Assembly (NCBI GenBank): GCA_022563075.1
Contig: JADFOC010000155.1
Span: 1-6,570 of the forward strand
Direction of reading: 5' to 3'
Length of the DNA: 6,570 nt
Source: Pseudomonadota bacterium
GTDB lineage: Bacteria > Pseudomonadota > Gammaproteobacteria > Pseudomonadales > Pseudohongiellaceae
In this document: in pieces, positions 1 to 6,463 of the stretch
Layout: every line of letters begins with the position of its first letter
How positions within the stretch are numbered: position 1 is the first letter of the stretch
The notes under the pieces: generated by a model
What the model was told of the DNA's origin: nothing
Seen by the model: only the letters and a program-made list of their open reading frames with translations
The model's database searches: none
Program-made: the position numbers and the translations under genes

Positions 1-1353
1 GTTGCCTGGGCTATCCTGACCGTCGGTGTTGCCTTGGGAAGCTGGTGGGCCTATTACGAATTAGGCTGGGGTGGTTGGTGGGCCTGGGACCCGGTTGAGA
101 ACCCACCACTGATTACCTGGTTGTTTGGAACGGCATTGATTCATTCGCTGGCGGTAACCGAAAAGCGTGGAGCTTATAAGAGTTGGACTGTGTTGCTGGC
201 AATTCTTGCCTTTGCCGGTAGCCTCCTGGGTACTTTTATCACCCGTTCTGGCTTGCTCACTTCGGTGCATGCGTTTGCCAGCGATCCATCCAGGGGGTTT
301 TTTATCCTCGCTATCCTCGGTGTCATGGTGGGTGGTGCATTGCTGCTGTATGCATTTCGCGCGCCCTTAATGAAAAGCGAAGTCGGCTTCGATCTGGTTT
401 CGCGTGAAATTTTTTTACTGGCCAATAACGTGATCCTGGTGGTGGCTGCTGCATCGGTGCTGCTGGGCACTCTATTTCCAATGGTATATCAGGCGATTAC
501 CAATGACTTGATTTCAATTGGACCCCCTTATTTCAATGCCATCTTTGTGCCACTGATGGCGCTACTGGTGTTATTGCTTGGTGTGGGCCCGATCTGTCGC
601 TGGAAGAAAACATCCGTGTCTTACCTGTGGCAACAACTCTCTAAGGTGGCGCTTGCCAGTCTTGGCTTAGGACTGCTCATCCCGCTTATTGTGATCCTGG
701 AATTTTCCTTGGCGGCGACCATTGCGCTTACGCTGGCTGCCTGGATAGTTCTCAGCATGCTTAAAGATATGCGGAACAAGACGGCTAACAAGCCAAGTTT
801 GCTGCAGGGTCTGAAGTCACTCTCCCTGAGCTACTATGGCATGCAGACCGCTCATTTTGGGGTGGTAGTGATGTTGATTGGTATTGTCTTGACCAGTAAT
901 TTTAGCTCTGAGAAAAGTGTACTGTTGGTTCCAGGCCAGAGGGTTGAACTTGGAAGTTATGCCTTCCAATTTAACGGCACTACATCTATCGCTGGTTCAA
1001 ACTTTGTCGGAGAAGAAGCCGCCTTTAATGTGTTTAAGCATGATCGGCTAATCGGTGAGCTAAATCCCCAACGGCGACTGTATCTGGTTAGCGGGACACC
1101 TTCTACCGAAATGGCGATAGACGCCGGTTTTTTCCGAGATTTGTTCATTACCTTGGGTGACGAAAAGGCAGATGGCGCCTGGTCTATGACTATTTATGTG
1201 AAGCCATTTGTGCGTTGGATCTGGTTGGGCGCCATGTTCATGGCTTTAGGTGGAGTAGTGGCTGCCGGCGATAAACGTTATCGACGCTTGCGACTACGTA
1301 AGCTGGAAAAAGCCGAGCAGGACTTGCAGGGCAACTTGCAAGCCGCTTCTTAG
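1..1353 (+). CDS. ccmF: Cytochrome c haem lyase subunit CcmF (5' end outside window)
   Basis: CcmF is the large inner-membrane subunit of the System I cytochrome c synthetase. It takes haem from holo-CcmE and, with CcmH and CcmI, attaches it to the CxxCH of apocytochrome c on the periplasmic side. The frame is open from base 1, so the gene begins upstream. About 210 residues seem to be missing, judged by aligning conserved histidines with E. coli CcmF. In partial numbering (base 1 = codon 1), the WWD haem-handling motif GWGGWWAWDPVEN lies around residues 22-34. H48, H90 and H285 match the family's transmembrane-His1, periplasmic-His2 and transmembrane-His2 haem ligands; the H48-H90 spacing of 42 equals that in E. 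coli. The first periplasmic His lies upstream. There are many hydrophobic helices, a periplasmic stretch around residues 300-395, and a final helix beginning WIWLGAMFMALGG, typical of the CcmF C-terminus. The stop lies 10 nt before ccmG. Identification is secure. Confidence 0.97.
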   Translation, partial: VAWAILTVGVALGSWWAYYELGWGGWWAWDPVENPPLITWLFGTALIHSLAVTEKRGAYKSWTVLLAILAFAGSLLGTFITRSGLLTSVHAFASDPSRGFFILAILGVMVGGALLLYAFRAPLMKSEVGFDLVSREIFLLANNVILVVAAASVLLGTLFPMVYQAITNDLISIGPPYFNAIFVPLMALLVLLLGVGPICRWKKTSVSYLWQQLSKVALASLGLGLLIPLIVILEFSLAATIALTLAAWIVLSMLKDMRNKTANKPSLLQGLKSLSLSYYGMQTAHFGVVVMLIGIVLTSNFSSEKSVLLVPGQRVELGSYAFQFNGTTSIAGSNFVGEEAAFNVFKHDRLIGELNPQRRLYLVSGTPSTEMAIDAGFFRDLFITLGDEKADGAWSMTIYVKPFVRWIWLGAMFMALGGVVAAGDKRYRRLRLRKLEKAEQDLQGNLQAAS

Positions 1354-1363
1354 CGGAGTTGAG

Positions 1364-1906
1364 ATGAATAAATTGAAATTCTTTATGCCAGTGATTGGGT
1401 TTATTGCCTTGGCGATTTTGCTGTGGCGCGGGCTCGCTCTCGACCCGAAAACTCTGCCGTCGATGCTGATCGATAAGCCGATGCCAGCGTTTATGCTCAC
1501 TACGGTTGAGGGTTCTGCCGTAAGCAATAGCGATTTACCCGATCAGATATTTCTGCTCAATGTTTGGGGTAGCTATTGTCTACCATGTTTGATTGAACAC
1601 CCGACCTTGATGCGGTTGTCGGAAGAAGGCGAAATTCCTGTGATTGGAGTCAACTATCGTGACCGTCAGGACCTGGCGATAGAATGGCTTGAGGACAATG
1701 GTAATCCTTATGCATTCAGCATATTGGACGAAGACGGTCGTTTCGGAATCGATCTTGGCGTCTATGGTGCCCCTGAAACCTACCTGGTGGATGCCGACGG
1801 CGTGATTAGATTCAGAAAAGTAAGTGTGATAGATGAGAGGGTATGGGAAGAAGAGTTTATTCCGGCGATAGCCGAACTGAGAGCCGAATCTGATCAGCCA
1901 CAATGA
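1364..1906 (+). CDS. ccmG: Thiol:disulfide interchange protein CcmG/DsbE, membrane-anchored thioredoxin
   Basis: CcmG (DsbE) passes electrons from the membrane reductase DsbD/CcdA to CcmH and apocytochrome c, so that the CxxCH cysteines are reduced when haem is ligated. The 180-aa length is normal. Residues 5-21 form an uncleaved N-terminal membrane anchor, followed by a periplasmic thioredoxin fold. The active site is C72-L-P-C75 in NVWGSYCLPCLIEHP; the trailing E-H-P is typical of CcmG. The cis-proline loop is GAPET with P137, followed by YLVDADG, the standard CcmG ending of the fold. The residue before the first cysteine is Tyr (Y71), where thioredoxin-like proteins normally have Trp. The ATG has a GGAG Shine-Dalgarno at 1355-1358, 5 nt upstream. 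The stop overlaps the ccmH start as ATGA, implying coupled translation. Confidence 0.95.
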   Translation: MNKLKFFMPVIGFIALAILLWRGLALDPKTLPSMLIDKPMPAFMLTTVEGSAVSNSDLPDQIFLLNVWGSYCLPCLIEHPTLMRLSEEGEIPVIGVNYRDRQDLAIEWLEDNGNPYAFSILDEDGRFGIDLGVYGAPETYLVDADGVIRFRKVSVIDERVWEEEFIPAIAELRAESDQPQ

Positions 1907-2409
1907 TATTTCTTGCAGCCTACAATATTCAACTCAGATGCGTAAGCGTGCTGTCACTACTTGTGTTGACAGTAAGTTTGGCTGTGACACCTGGCGCTAG
2001 CGCACAAGTCGATATTTTTGAATTTGATACCGATGAACAGCAACAGCGATTCAGACGTTTATCCAACGAGTTTCGTTGTCCCATGTGTCAAAACACAAAT
2101 CTGACCGGTTCAACCGGGGGCGTCGCCGAAGATCTGCGCCGAGAGATTCATCGAATGATTATGGAGGGCATGACCAACCCTGAAATCGAACAGTTCATGT
2201 TTGAGCGATATGGTGATTTTATCTTCTATCGGCCTCGCCTTAGAGCAAATACTATTCTGCTGTGGTTTGGGCCTCCGATATTCCTGTTGATAGGGGGCTT
2301 TATTGCATTCGGTGTATGGCGTCGTGCCAGGACTATAAACCCAGCCAATGTCGCGCTAAATGAAAATCAGCAAGCCCGCTTGAAAGATTTATTAGGAAAC
2401 AAACAGTAA
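1903..2409 (+). CDS. ccmH: Cytochrome c-type biogenesis protein CcmH (CcmH/CycL/NrfF family)
   Basis: CcmH is a membrane-anchored periplasmic thiol protein that interacts with apocytochrome c and CcmG and works with CcmF and CcmI in the haem ligation complex. At 168 aa it is the short, unfused form; E. coli CcmH carries a CcmI domain as well. Residues 14-34 form a signal peptide, with likely cleavage after ASA (residue 34). The hallmark motif FRCPMCQNTNL gives C59 and C62 (family pattern LRCPxCQ). The three-helix domain follows, with EDLRREIHRMIMEGM and the characteristic ERYGDFIFYRPR. One transmembrane helix spans about residues 117-138, and a short cytoplasmic tail ends the protein. The segment after CQNTNL reads TGSTGGVAEDLR, where many homologues have a SNAPIAxDLR-like sequence. 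No clear Shine-Dalgarno precedes the ATG, which fits coupling through the 4-nt ATGA overlap with ccmG. Confidence 0.95.
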   Translation: MIFLAAYNIQLRCVSVLSLLVLTVSLAVTPGASAQVDIFEFDTDEQQQRFRRLSNEFRCPMCQNTNLTGSTGGVAEDLRREIHRMIMEGMTNPEIEQFMFERYGDFIFYRPRLRANTILLWFGPPIFLLIGGFIAFGVWRRARTINPANVALNENQQARLKDLLGNKQ

Positions 2410-2422
2410 CCCCGTCACCAAT

Positions 2423-3703
2423 TTGGAAATCACCTTGTTCTGGATCTTAACCGTTTGTCTATTTGTTCTGGCTTCAATGTTTGTGTTGGCGCCGCTATGG
2501 ATTAGAACCAGAAGCGTTGGCTTGGAGACACAAGAATTACGCGAGTATGAGAACATTACTTCGTTTCATGAACGTAACAATGAGCTAGAGGCTGAATTGG
2601 CGGCTGGGAATCTGAATCAGGATCAATTCGATGCGCTGGTGGCGGAACTGCAACAGAATTTGCTGGCAGATGTTAAAACCGAAGGGAAGGATCAGTCTAA
2701 GGCGGCAAAAACCGGCAAGGCTAAATCTTCTTCACCACAAAAGGAAAAGCATCGCAGGTCGATCAGCGCTATTCCAATTGCATTATCAGTGCTGATTCCA
2801 GTGCTGGCCTACACCTTATACAGTCAATGGGGCTACATCGACGAAATCGAGTTGGTGGATCTGTATCAGCGCACGGTAAACAATGTTGATGACCCAGAAG
2901 AGGCGCAGGACTTGATTGTCAGCCTCGGAGAGGTGGTTCGGGACGATGCGGAAAAACGCTGGGCCTGGTATTTCCTTGCCGAAAATTTCGCCAACCTTAG
3001 GATGTTTGCCGAGGCTGAAATTGCGTATCAACAGTCGGCGGATAGATTCGAAGATGTTCCGGATAAGGCATTGGTATTGGGCAGAGTAGCGATGGCTAAA
3101 TATATTAATGCCGATTTCAAGTTCACGCCCGATATTCTGCAAGTGATCGAACAGGTCAGAGCAATAAATCCAGGCGAAACATTCACCTTACAACTGTTAA
3201 TTGCAGATGCGGAACAGCGCCAGGACTATCCGGCGATGATCGAATACTCTCGAGCGCTAATACAGGCGAACCCAAATTCGGCACAGACGCAGGCTTTGCG
3301 AGCAAATATAATGGCCGCTCAGCAGAGTCTTGCTGGAGATGTGCAGGATGTAGCTAGTGGGCCAATCGTAGACGTAAATCTCTCGATCGCTGACGGTGTG
3401 CATCTGGCGGACAACCTGCGCGTTTTTATCGCTGCCCGCAACGCTGGCCGAGAAGGGATGCCGCCGCTGGCGGCAATTGCTCTGACGGTAGCCGACCTTC
3501 CCACTACGATACGACTGGACAATTCTTCAGCCGTGGGTCCGTTTAATCTTTCCTCCGCTGAAACCGTCTTTATATCCGCATTAATTTCCTTCACTAATAC
3601 TGCTAATCCTCAGACCGGTGACTACCGAGTAGTGTCTGAAAATTTCGCGCATAATGGGCAACATGCGGTGATCGACCTTGTCATCGCCGATCAAATTCCA
3701 TAA
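2423..3703 (+). CDS. ccmI: Cytochrome c maturation protein CcmI (CycH), TPR apocytochrome chaperone
   Basis: CcmI binds the C-terminus of apocytochrome c and delivers it to the CcmF-CcmH haem ligation complex. Order of parts in the 426-aa product: membrane helix at residues 3-27; a cytoplasmic charged loop with a probable coiled coil (residues 36-85) and a Lys/Ser-rich stretch (about 90-112); a second membrane helix (about 114-134); periplasmic TPR-like helices (about 150-300), including RWAWYFLAENFANLRMFAEA; and a beta-rich C-terminal domain (313-426) with VFIAARNAGREGMPPLAA and VADLPTTIRLDNS, a CcmI/CycH signature. The start is uncertain. No ATG or GTG is available, because an in-frame TAG lies at 2393-2395. 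TTG at 2423 is the first candidate and lacks a Shine-Dalgarno; TTG at 2435 has a GGA at 2425-2427 at normal spacing but would shorten the first helix. The gene begins 13 nt after ccmH, so reinitiation is likely. Confidence 0.93.
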   Translation: MEITLFWILTVCLFVLASMFVLAPLWIRTRSVGLETQELREYENITSFHERNNELEAELAAGNLNQDQFDALVAELQQNLLADVKTEGKDQSKAAKTGKAKSSSPQKEKHRRSISAIPIALSVLIPVLAYTLYSQWGYIDEIELVDLYQRTVNNVDDPEEAQDLIVSLGEVVRDDAEKRWAWYFLAENFANLRMFAEAEIAYQQSADRFEDVPDKALVLGRVAMAKYINADFKFTPDILQVIEQVRAINPGETFTLQLLIADAEQRQDYPAMIEYSRALIQANPNSAQTQALRANIMAAQQSLAGDVQDVASGPIVDVNLSIADGVHLADNLRVFIAARNAGREGMPPLAAIALTVADLPTTIRLDNSSAVGPFNLSSAETVFISALISFTNTANPQTGDYRVVSENFAHNGQHAVIDLVIADQIP

Positions 3704-3743
3704 ATTTATTCATGAAGCAAAATAGAAAAACCGAGTAAGTCCA

Positions 3744-4367
3744 GTGTATTGGGCAGAGTTTCTAACTATAGCTGTAGCACATTTGTTTGCGGTGGCATCA
3801 CCGGGGCCTGATTTTGCGGTGGTAACGCGGCAATGTGTGCGTGGTGGCACCCGGGCGGGATTGTGGACAAGTCTAGGTGTCGGTACTGGTATCCTTTTGC
3901 ACGTAGCTTATTGCATCTTAGGTGTGGCATTTTTTCTGTCACAGTCGCCTGCACTTTTTACCAGTATGAAATTCATAGCAGCCGCTTACCTGTTCTATAT
4001 AGGCATAAAATCTTTTCGAGTATCATTTCAAAAAACCGCAGATGAAAGCAAGACACCAAACGATGTTTCACTAGAGCCGGGGAAGGCCTTTATTTTGGGT
4101 TTTCTTACTAACGGGCTTAACCCCAAAGCGACATTATTTTTTCTTGCACTCTTTACCGTGGTGATTGATGCAACAACACCTGTCTCGATCCAAATCATCT
4201 ATGGAATTTATCTTGCGGTGGCGACCTTCGCCTGGTTTGCATTACTGTCGAAGGTACTGGGCAGGCAGAGCGTACGCGATTTTGTGTTGCGCTCCGGTGT
4301 CTGGTTCGAAAGGGCGATGGGTACTGTGCTCATTTTTCTTGCCGTACAGATAGCAGTAAATGTTTGA
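3744..4367 (+). CDS. LysE/RhtB-family amino-acid exporter
   Basis: Members of this family are inner-membrane proteins of about 200-210 aa that export amino acids such as lysine, homoserine or threonine. This one has 207 aa. The family signature SPGPDF sits at residues 19-24 at the end of the first helix, followed by RGGTRAGLWTSLGVGTG. A second signature, GFLTNGLNPKA, is at residues 119-129, and five to six hydrophobic helices cover most of the chain. The start is taken as GTG at 3744, because an in-frame TAG at 3723-3725 excludes anything far upstream and the protein then begins just before helix one, as in relatives. The Shine-Dalgarno is weak (GAG at 3733-3735). The 40-nt gap after ccmI holds no recognisable terminator, so read-through from the ccm operon is possible. 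Substrate cannot be told from sequence, and a role in cytochrome assembly is not implied. Confidence 0.9.
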   Translation: MYWAEFLTIAVAHLFAVASPGPDFAVVTRQCVRGGTRAGLWTSLGVGTGILLHVAYCILGVAFFLSQSPALFTSMKFIAAAYLFYIGIKSFRVSFQKTADESKTPNDVSLEPGKAFILGFLTNGLNPKATLFFLALFTVVIDATTPVSIQIIYGIYLAVATFAWFALLSKVLGRQSVRDFVLRSGVWFERAMGTVLIFLAVQIAVNV

Positions 4368-4478
4368 CGGCCCTTGATTTTTAGTGCTCTAGGTAAAATT
4401 GTAGGGGGTCCGTCGGGGTGAATATCGGTGCCTCTGAGAGGTCAAATAAGGTATAGTTGGCAATGGAGAAATTACTTT

Positions 4479-5475
4479 ATGACATCTATCGAGCAGCCAA
4501 ATAAGCTGATTGACAAATTCGGGCGACACATAGACTACATTCGTCTGTCGGTGACCGATCGCTGCGATTTTCGTTGTGTGTATTGCATGACGGAAGACAT
4601 GACGTTTTTGCCGCGTAGTGAAATTCTGTCTTTGGAGGAGCTATATCAAGTAGCGAAGGCCTTCACCGATCTCGGTGTCAGGAAGATTCGTATCACCCCT
4701 GGTGCGGACCGATGTCATGTCATTAATCGAAAAACTTGGTGCGTTACCGGGATTAGAAGAATTACTGCTCACCACAAATGGAGCGCAACTCGACAAGTAT
4801 GCCGCGCCATTGAAGTCTGCAGGAGTTAGTAGAATCAATATCAGCATCGACAGTCTGGATGCGGAACGTTTCAGGCGAATTACCCGTGTCGGAAAACTGG
4901 AGAAAGTATTAACAGGAATAGACGCGGCCATTGCTGCAGGTTTTGATCGGATCCGTTTAAATTCAGTAATCATGCGTGGCTATAATGAAGATGAAGTTAT
5001 TGCACTTACTGAATTTGCGATTGACCGCAATATCGATATTGCTTTCATCGAGGAAATGCCTCTGGGGGAAGCCTCCGATCATGATCGAGAAGATACGACC
5101 TGCAGTAACGACTGGGTCAGAAAAGTCATAGAAGAACGCTATCAACTGGTAAACAGCACCGTAAAAACGGCAGGGCCTTCACGCTATACCCAGATCGACG
5201 GCAAGAAGAGTCGAGTAGGATTTATTTCTCCGGTCACTCACAATTTTTGTGAAGACTGTAATCGGGTGCGTGTCACCGTTGAGGGGCGATTACTGCTCTG
5301 TCTTGGCAACGAACACTCCATCGATCTCCGCGCCATACTGCGAGACAAAGAGTACACCGAAGCAGACCTTAAGCAGGCAATTGTAGCCTCGATGGATATA
5401 AAACCTGAGCGGCACTATTTTTATGATAGAGACCATGCTCAACCGGTGCGCCTCATGAACATGACTGGGGGCTAG
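4479..5475 (+). pseudogene. moaA: GTP 3',8-cyclase MoaA, frameshifted by a deletion of about 11 nt
   Basis: MoaA is the radical-SAM enzyme that, with MoaC, turns GTP into cyclic pyranopterin monophosphate, the first step of molybdenum cofactor synthesis. The start is ATG 4479, with GGAG at 4465-4468 and 10-nt spacing. Frame one encodes residues 1-73, including the SAM [4Fe-4S] motif C29-x3-C33-x2-C36 (CDFRCVYC), and ends in GVRKIRIT. The protein should then read GGEPLVR. Instead the sequence goes from ACC (4695-4697) to C-CTG-GTG-CGG, and MoaA resumes at [13 protein letters not shown] in another frame. Frame one continues as unrelated residues to a TAG at 4827-4829. The second part is complete: the C-terminal cluster CEDC-x13-C (codons at 5248, 5257 and 5299) and the terminal GG are present. 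Restoring 11 nt gives 335 aa, close to the family's usual length of about 330. As written, no active enzyme can be made. Either a recent mutation or a sequence error would explain it. Confidence 0.9.
4695..4701 (+). other. Inferred 11-nt deletion junction in moaA (GGEP codons lost)
   Basis: The junction reads ATC ACC | C CTG GTG. MoaA proteins have T-G-G-E-P-L-V here, so GGN GGN GAR CC is missing between 4697 and 4698. If the Glu codon was GAA, the lost block was flanked by a direct ACC repeat (ACC...ACC), which is what slipped-strand deletion would leave. The missing bases themselves are inferred from protein conservation, not seen. Confidence 0.75.
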
Positions 5476-5483
5476 TCCAGGGC

Positions 5484-5987
5484 ATGGGTTCCGGAATTTC
5501 TCTGCAAATTGCCGTGGTCACCGTTTCTGATACTCGCACCGAAGCCACGGATGAATCCGGTGCCGTGCTGGTGCAATGCATTAAAGATGCCGGGCATCAA
5601 TTGCGGTCCAAGAGCATTGTTAAAGATGACATTTACCAACTCAGAGAACTGATTTCCAAGCACATCGCTGATCCGAACGTGCATGCGATACTGTTAACCG
5701 GGGGTACCGGTTTTACAGAAAGAGACAATACTCACGCGGCTATCAGTCCATTGCTCGATATCGATATTGACGGATTTGGTGAGCTTTTTCGCCAAGTCTC
5801 TTATGCAGAGATTGGTAGTTCGACGATTCAATCCCGTGCCTTTGCGGGATTTGCTAATGGCACCATAGTGTTTTGCCTGCCAGGATCGCCGGGAGCCTGC
5901 CACACGGGGTGGGACAAGCTTATCGCCGAGCAATTGGATAGTAACCACAAGCCCTGCAATTTCACGGATAAACTCAAGCTGGGTTAG
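5484..5987 (+). CDS. moaB: Molybdopterin biosynthesis protein MoaB (MogA/MoaB fold)
   Basis: MoaB belongs to the MoaB/MogA family that binds molybdopterin. MogA-type members adenylylate it before metal insertion; the role of MoaB in bacteria that also have MogA is less clear. The 167-aa protein opens with the beta strand IAVVTVSDTR. It carries the family motifs TGGTGFTERDNT and GFGELFRQVSYAEIGSSTIQSRAFAG, then FCLPGSPGACHTGWDKLI and a C-terminal KPCNF, all matching MoaB closely. The TGGTG loop and the downstream Asp form the MPT/nucleotide site in this family. The start is ATG 5484, 8 nt after the moaA stop and only 11 residues before the first core strand. The ribosome site is poor (GGGGG at 5467-5471 is far, AGGG at 5479-5482 is too close), so translation probably depends on coupling to moaA. 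The reading frame is intact. Function is confident at family level. Confidence 0.93.
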   Translation: MGSGISLQIAVVTVSDTRTEATDESGAVLVQCIKDAGHQLRSKSIVKDDIYQLRELISKHIADPNVHAILLTGGTGFTERDNTHAAISPLLDIDIDGFGELFRQVSYAEIGSSTIQSRAFAGFANGTIVFCLPGSPGACHTGWDKLIAEQLDSNHKPCNFTDKLKLG

Positions 5988-5997
5988 TGCCAAACAA

Positions 5998-6207
5998 TTA
6001 GGCGGTGGTATCTATTCGGCTGTTTGATCTTGTTGACTCAGTGGAAGGCTGTTTGTGGGCGTGTTTGCGTTGCTGACTGTTTTCCTGCCACTTGCTTTTG
6101 GGATTCACTGCCTGGGTTTGATCTTCGAAATTACTGACAGCCTTGTCGACCCCGTGCTTGCGACGTGCAGGTAAGGCCCGGATGCTCGGTTGTTGCATGA
6201 TCTGCAT
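5998..6207 (-). CDS. Small basic, hydrophilic hypothetical protein
   Basis: I do not recognise this protein. From ATG 6207 it has 69 aa, rich in Gln, Ser, Lys and Arg (9 Gln; 12 Lys/Arg against 6 Asp/Glu). It has no Cys, no hydrophobic helix and no signal peptide, so it looks soluble and probably disordered. The N-terminal part MQIMQQPSIRALPARRKHG is the most sequence-like. The frame stays open further upstream to a GTG at 6276, but I prefer ATG 6207. A GGGG stretch lies 7 nt before it (minus strand, 6218-6215), and a promoter-like TTGACA at 6283-6278 would start transcription downstream of the GTG. The next ATG in frame is at 6198. The gene would end 10 nt from the moaB stop, converging on it. 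No conserved domain is visible, and a chance open frame is a real alternative. Confidence 0.4.
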   Translation of the reverse strand: MQIMQQPSIRALPARRKHGVDKAVSNFEDQTQAVNPKSKWQENSQQRKHAHKQPSTESTRSNSRIDTTA

Positions 6208-6252
6208 GTTGCTACCCCATGGTTGAATGTTTATGGAATAGGGACTGCTTTT

Positions 6253-6283
6253 CCTATGGCTAACACAACAGCGCACGTGTCAA
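6253..6283 (-). promoter_or_regulatory. Possible sigma-70 promoter for the small hypothetical gene
   Basis: The minus strand has a perfect -35 hexamer TTGACA at 6283-6278. The -10 region is weak: CATAGG (6258-6253) at 19-nt spacing, or CCATAG at 18 nt. Transcription would begin near 6245, giving a leader of about 40 nt to the ATG at 6207. The good -35 is what draws attention; the -10 keeps confidence low. Confidence 0.3.
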
Positions 6284-6384
6284 AGCAGAATGGCTGTTGA
6301 TTCAAGTATAGCTAAATTTTCAGAGACTGGTTGCTGCGGTGAGGGAGTGAATTCGATCGGGTGGGAAGGGTTGCCAAAGCCGAA

Positions 6385-6428
6385 TAAAAAACACCAGCTT
6401 AAGGTGTTTTATCTCTTAAACTGGTGTT
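6385..6428 (-). terminator. Rho-independent terminator, minus strand, possibly bidirectional
   Basis: On the minus strand AACACCAGTTTAAG (6428-6415) pairs with CTTAAGCTGGTGTT (6403-6390), a 14-bp stem with one mismatch and an 11-nt loop. A T-rich tract follows directly (plus-strand run of A at 6386-6391). This would end transcripts coming from the gene at the right edge. A second, mutually exclusive hairpin, AAAACACC (6388-6395) with GGTGTTTT (6403-6410) and a 7-nt loop, is possible. It could act weakly on the plus strand, where TTTTATCTCTT follows. Confidence 0.7.
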
Positions 6429-6463
6429 AAGTCAGCGCAAATATATTTCGAAGGACTGTGCAT
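6416..6463 (-). CDS. Candidate 15-codon small ORF with perfect Shine-Dalgarno
   Basis: ATG at 6463 opens a 15-residue frame, MHSPSKYICADLTPV, ending in TAA at 6418-6416. A perfect AGGAGG lies at 6473-6468, 4 nt before the ATG, slightly closer than ideal. The frame begins 21 nt after the stop of the partial minus-strand gene, and its stop codon lies within the first arm of the terminator stem. It has no known relative that I recognise. It could be a small protein at the end of the operon, a translated leader-like peptide, or a chance Shine-Dalgarno. Confidence 0.3.
   Translation of the reverse strand: MHSPSKYICADLTPV

Noticed and set aside
2816..3142. Antisense open frames inside ccmI and other genes
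   Set aside because: They overlap clearly conserved coding sequence and have no ribosome sites or recognisable domains; they are shadows of the real genes.
4364..4457. Sigma-70 promoter for moaA
   Set aside because: TATAGT (4452-4457) has no fair -35 at 17-18 nt, and TTGACG (4364-4369) or TTGATT (4374-4379) has no -10 at proper spacing.
4368..4478. Moco riboswitch or other structured leader upstream of moaA
   Set aside because: The 111-nt gap holds only a small CCTC-TGA-GAGG hairpin (4431-4441) and G-rich runs. I cannot match the conserved Moco RNA architecture; a covariance-model search would settle it.
4695..4829. Programmed ribosomal frameshift in moaA
   Set aside because: A frameshift would restore the frame but not the missing GGEP residues. 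No slippery heptamer or downstream structure is evident, and MoaA is not known to use recoding.
4675..5475. Downstream moaA fragment as an independent protein from GTG 4675
   Set aside because: It would lack the radical-SAM cysteines and begins out of frame within the first fragment. It is best read as the rest of the broken gene.
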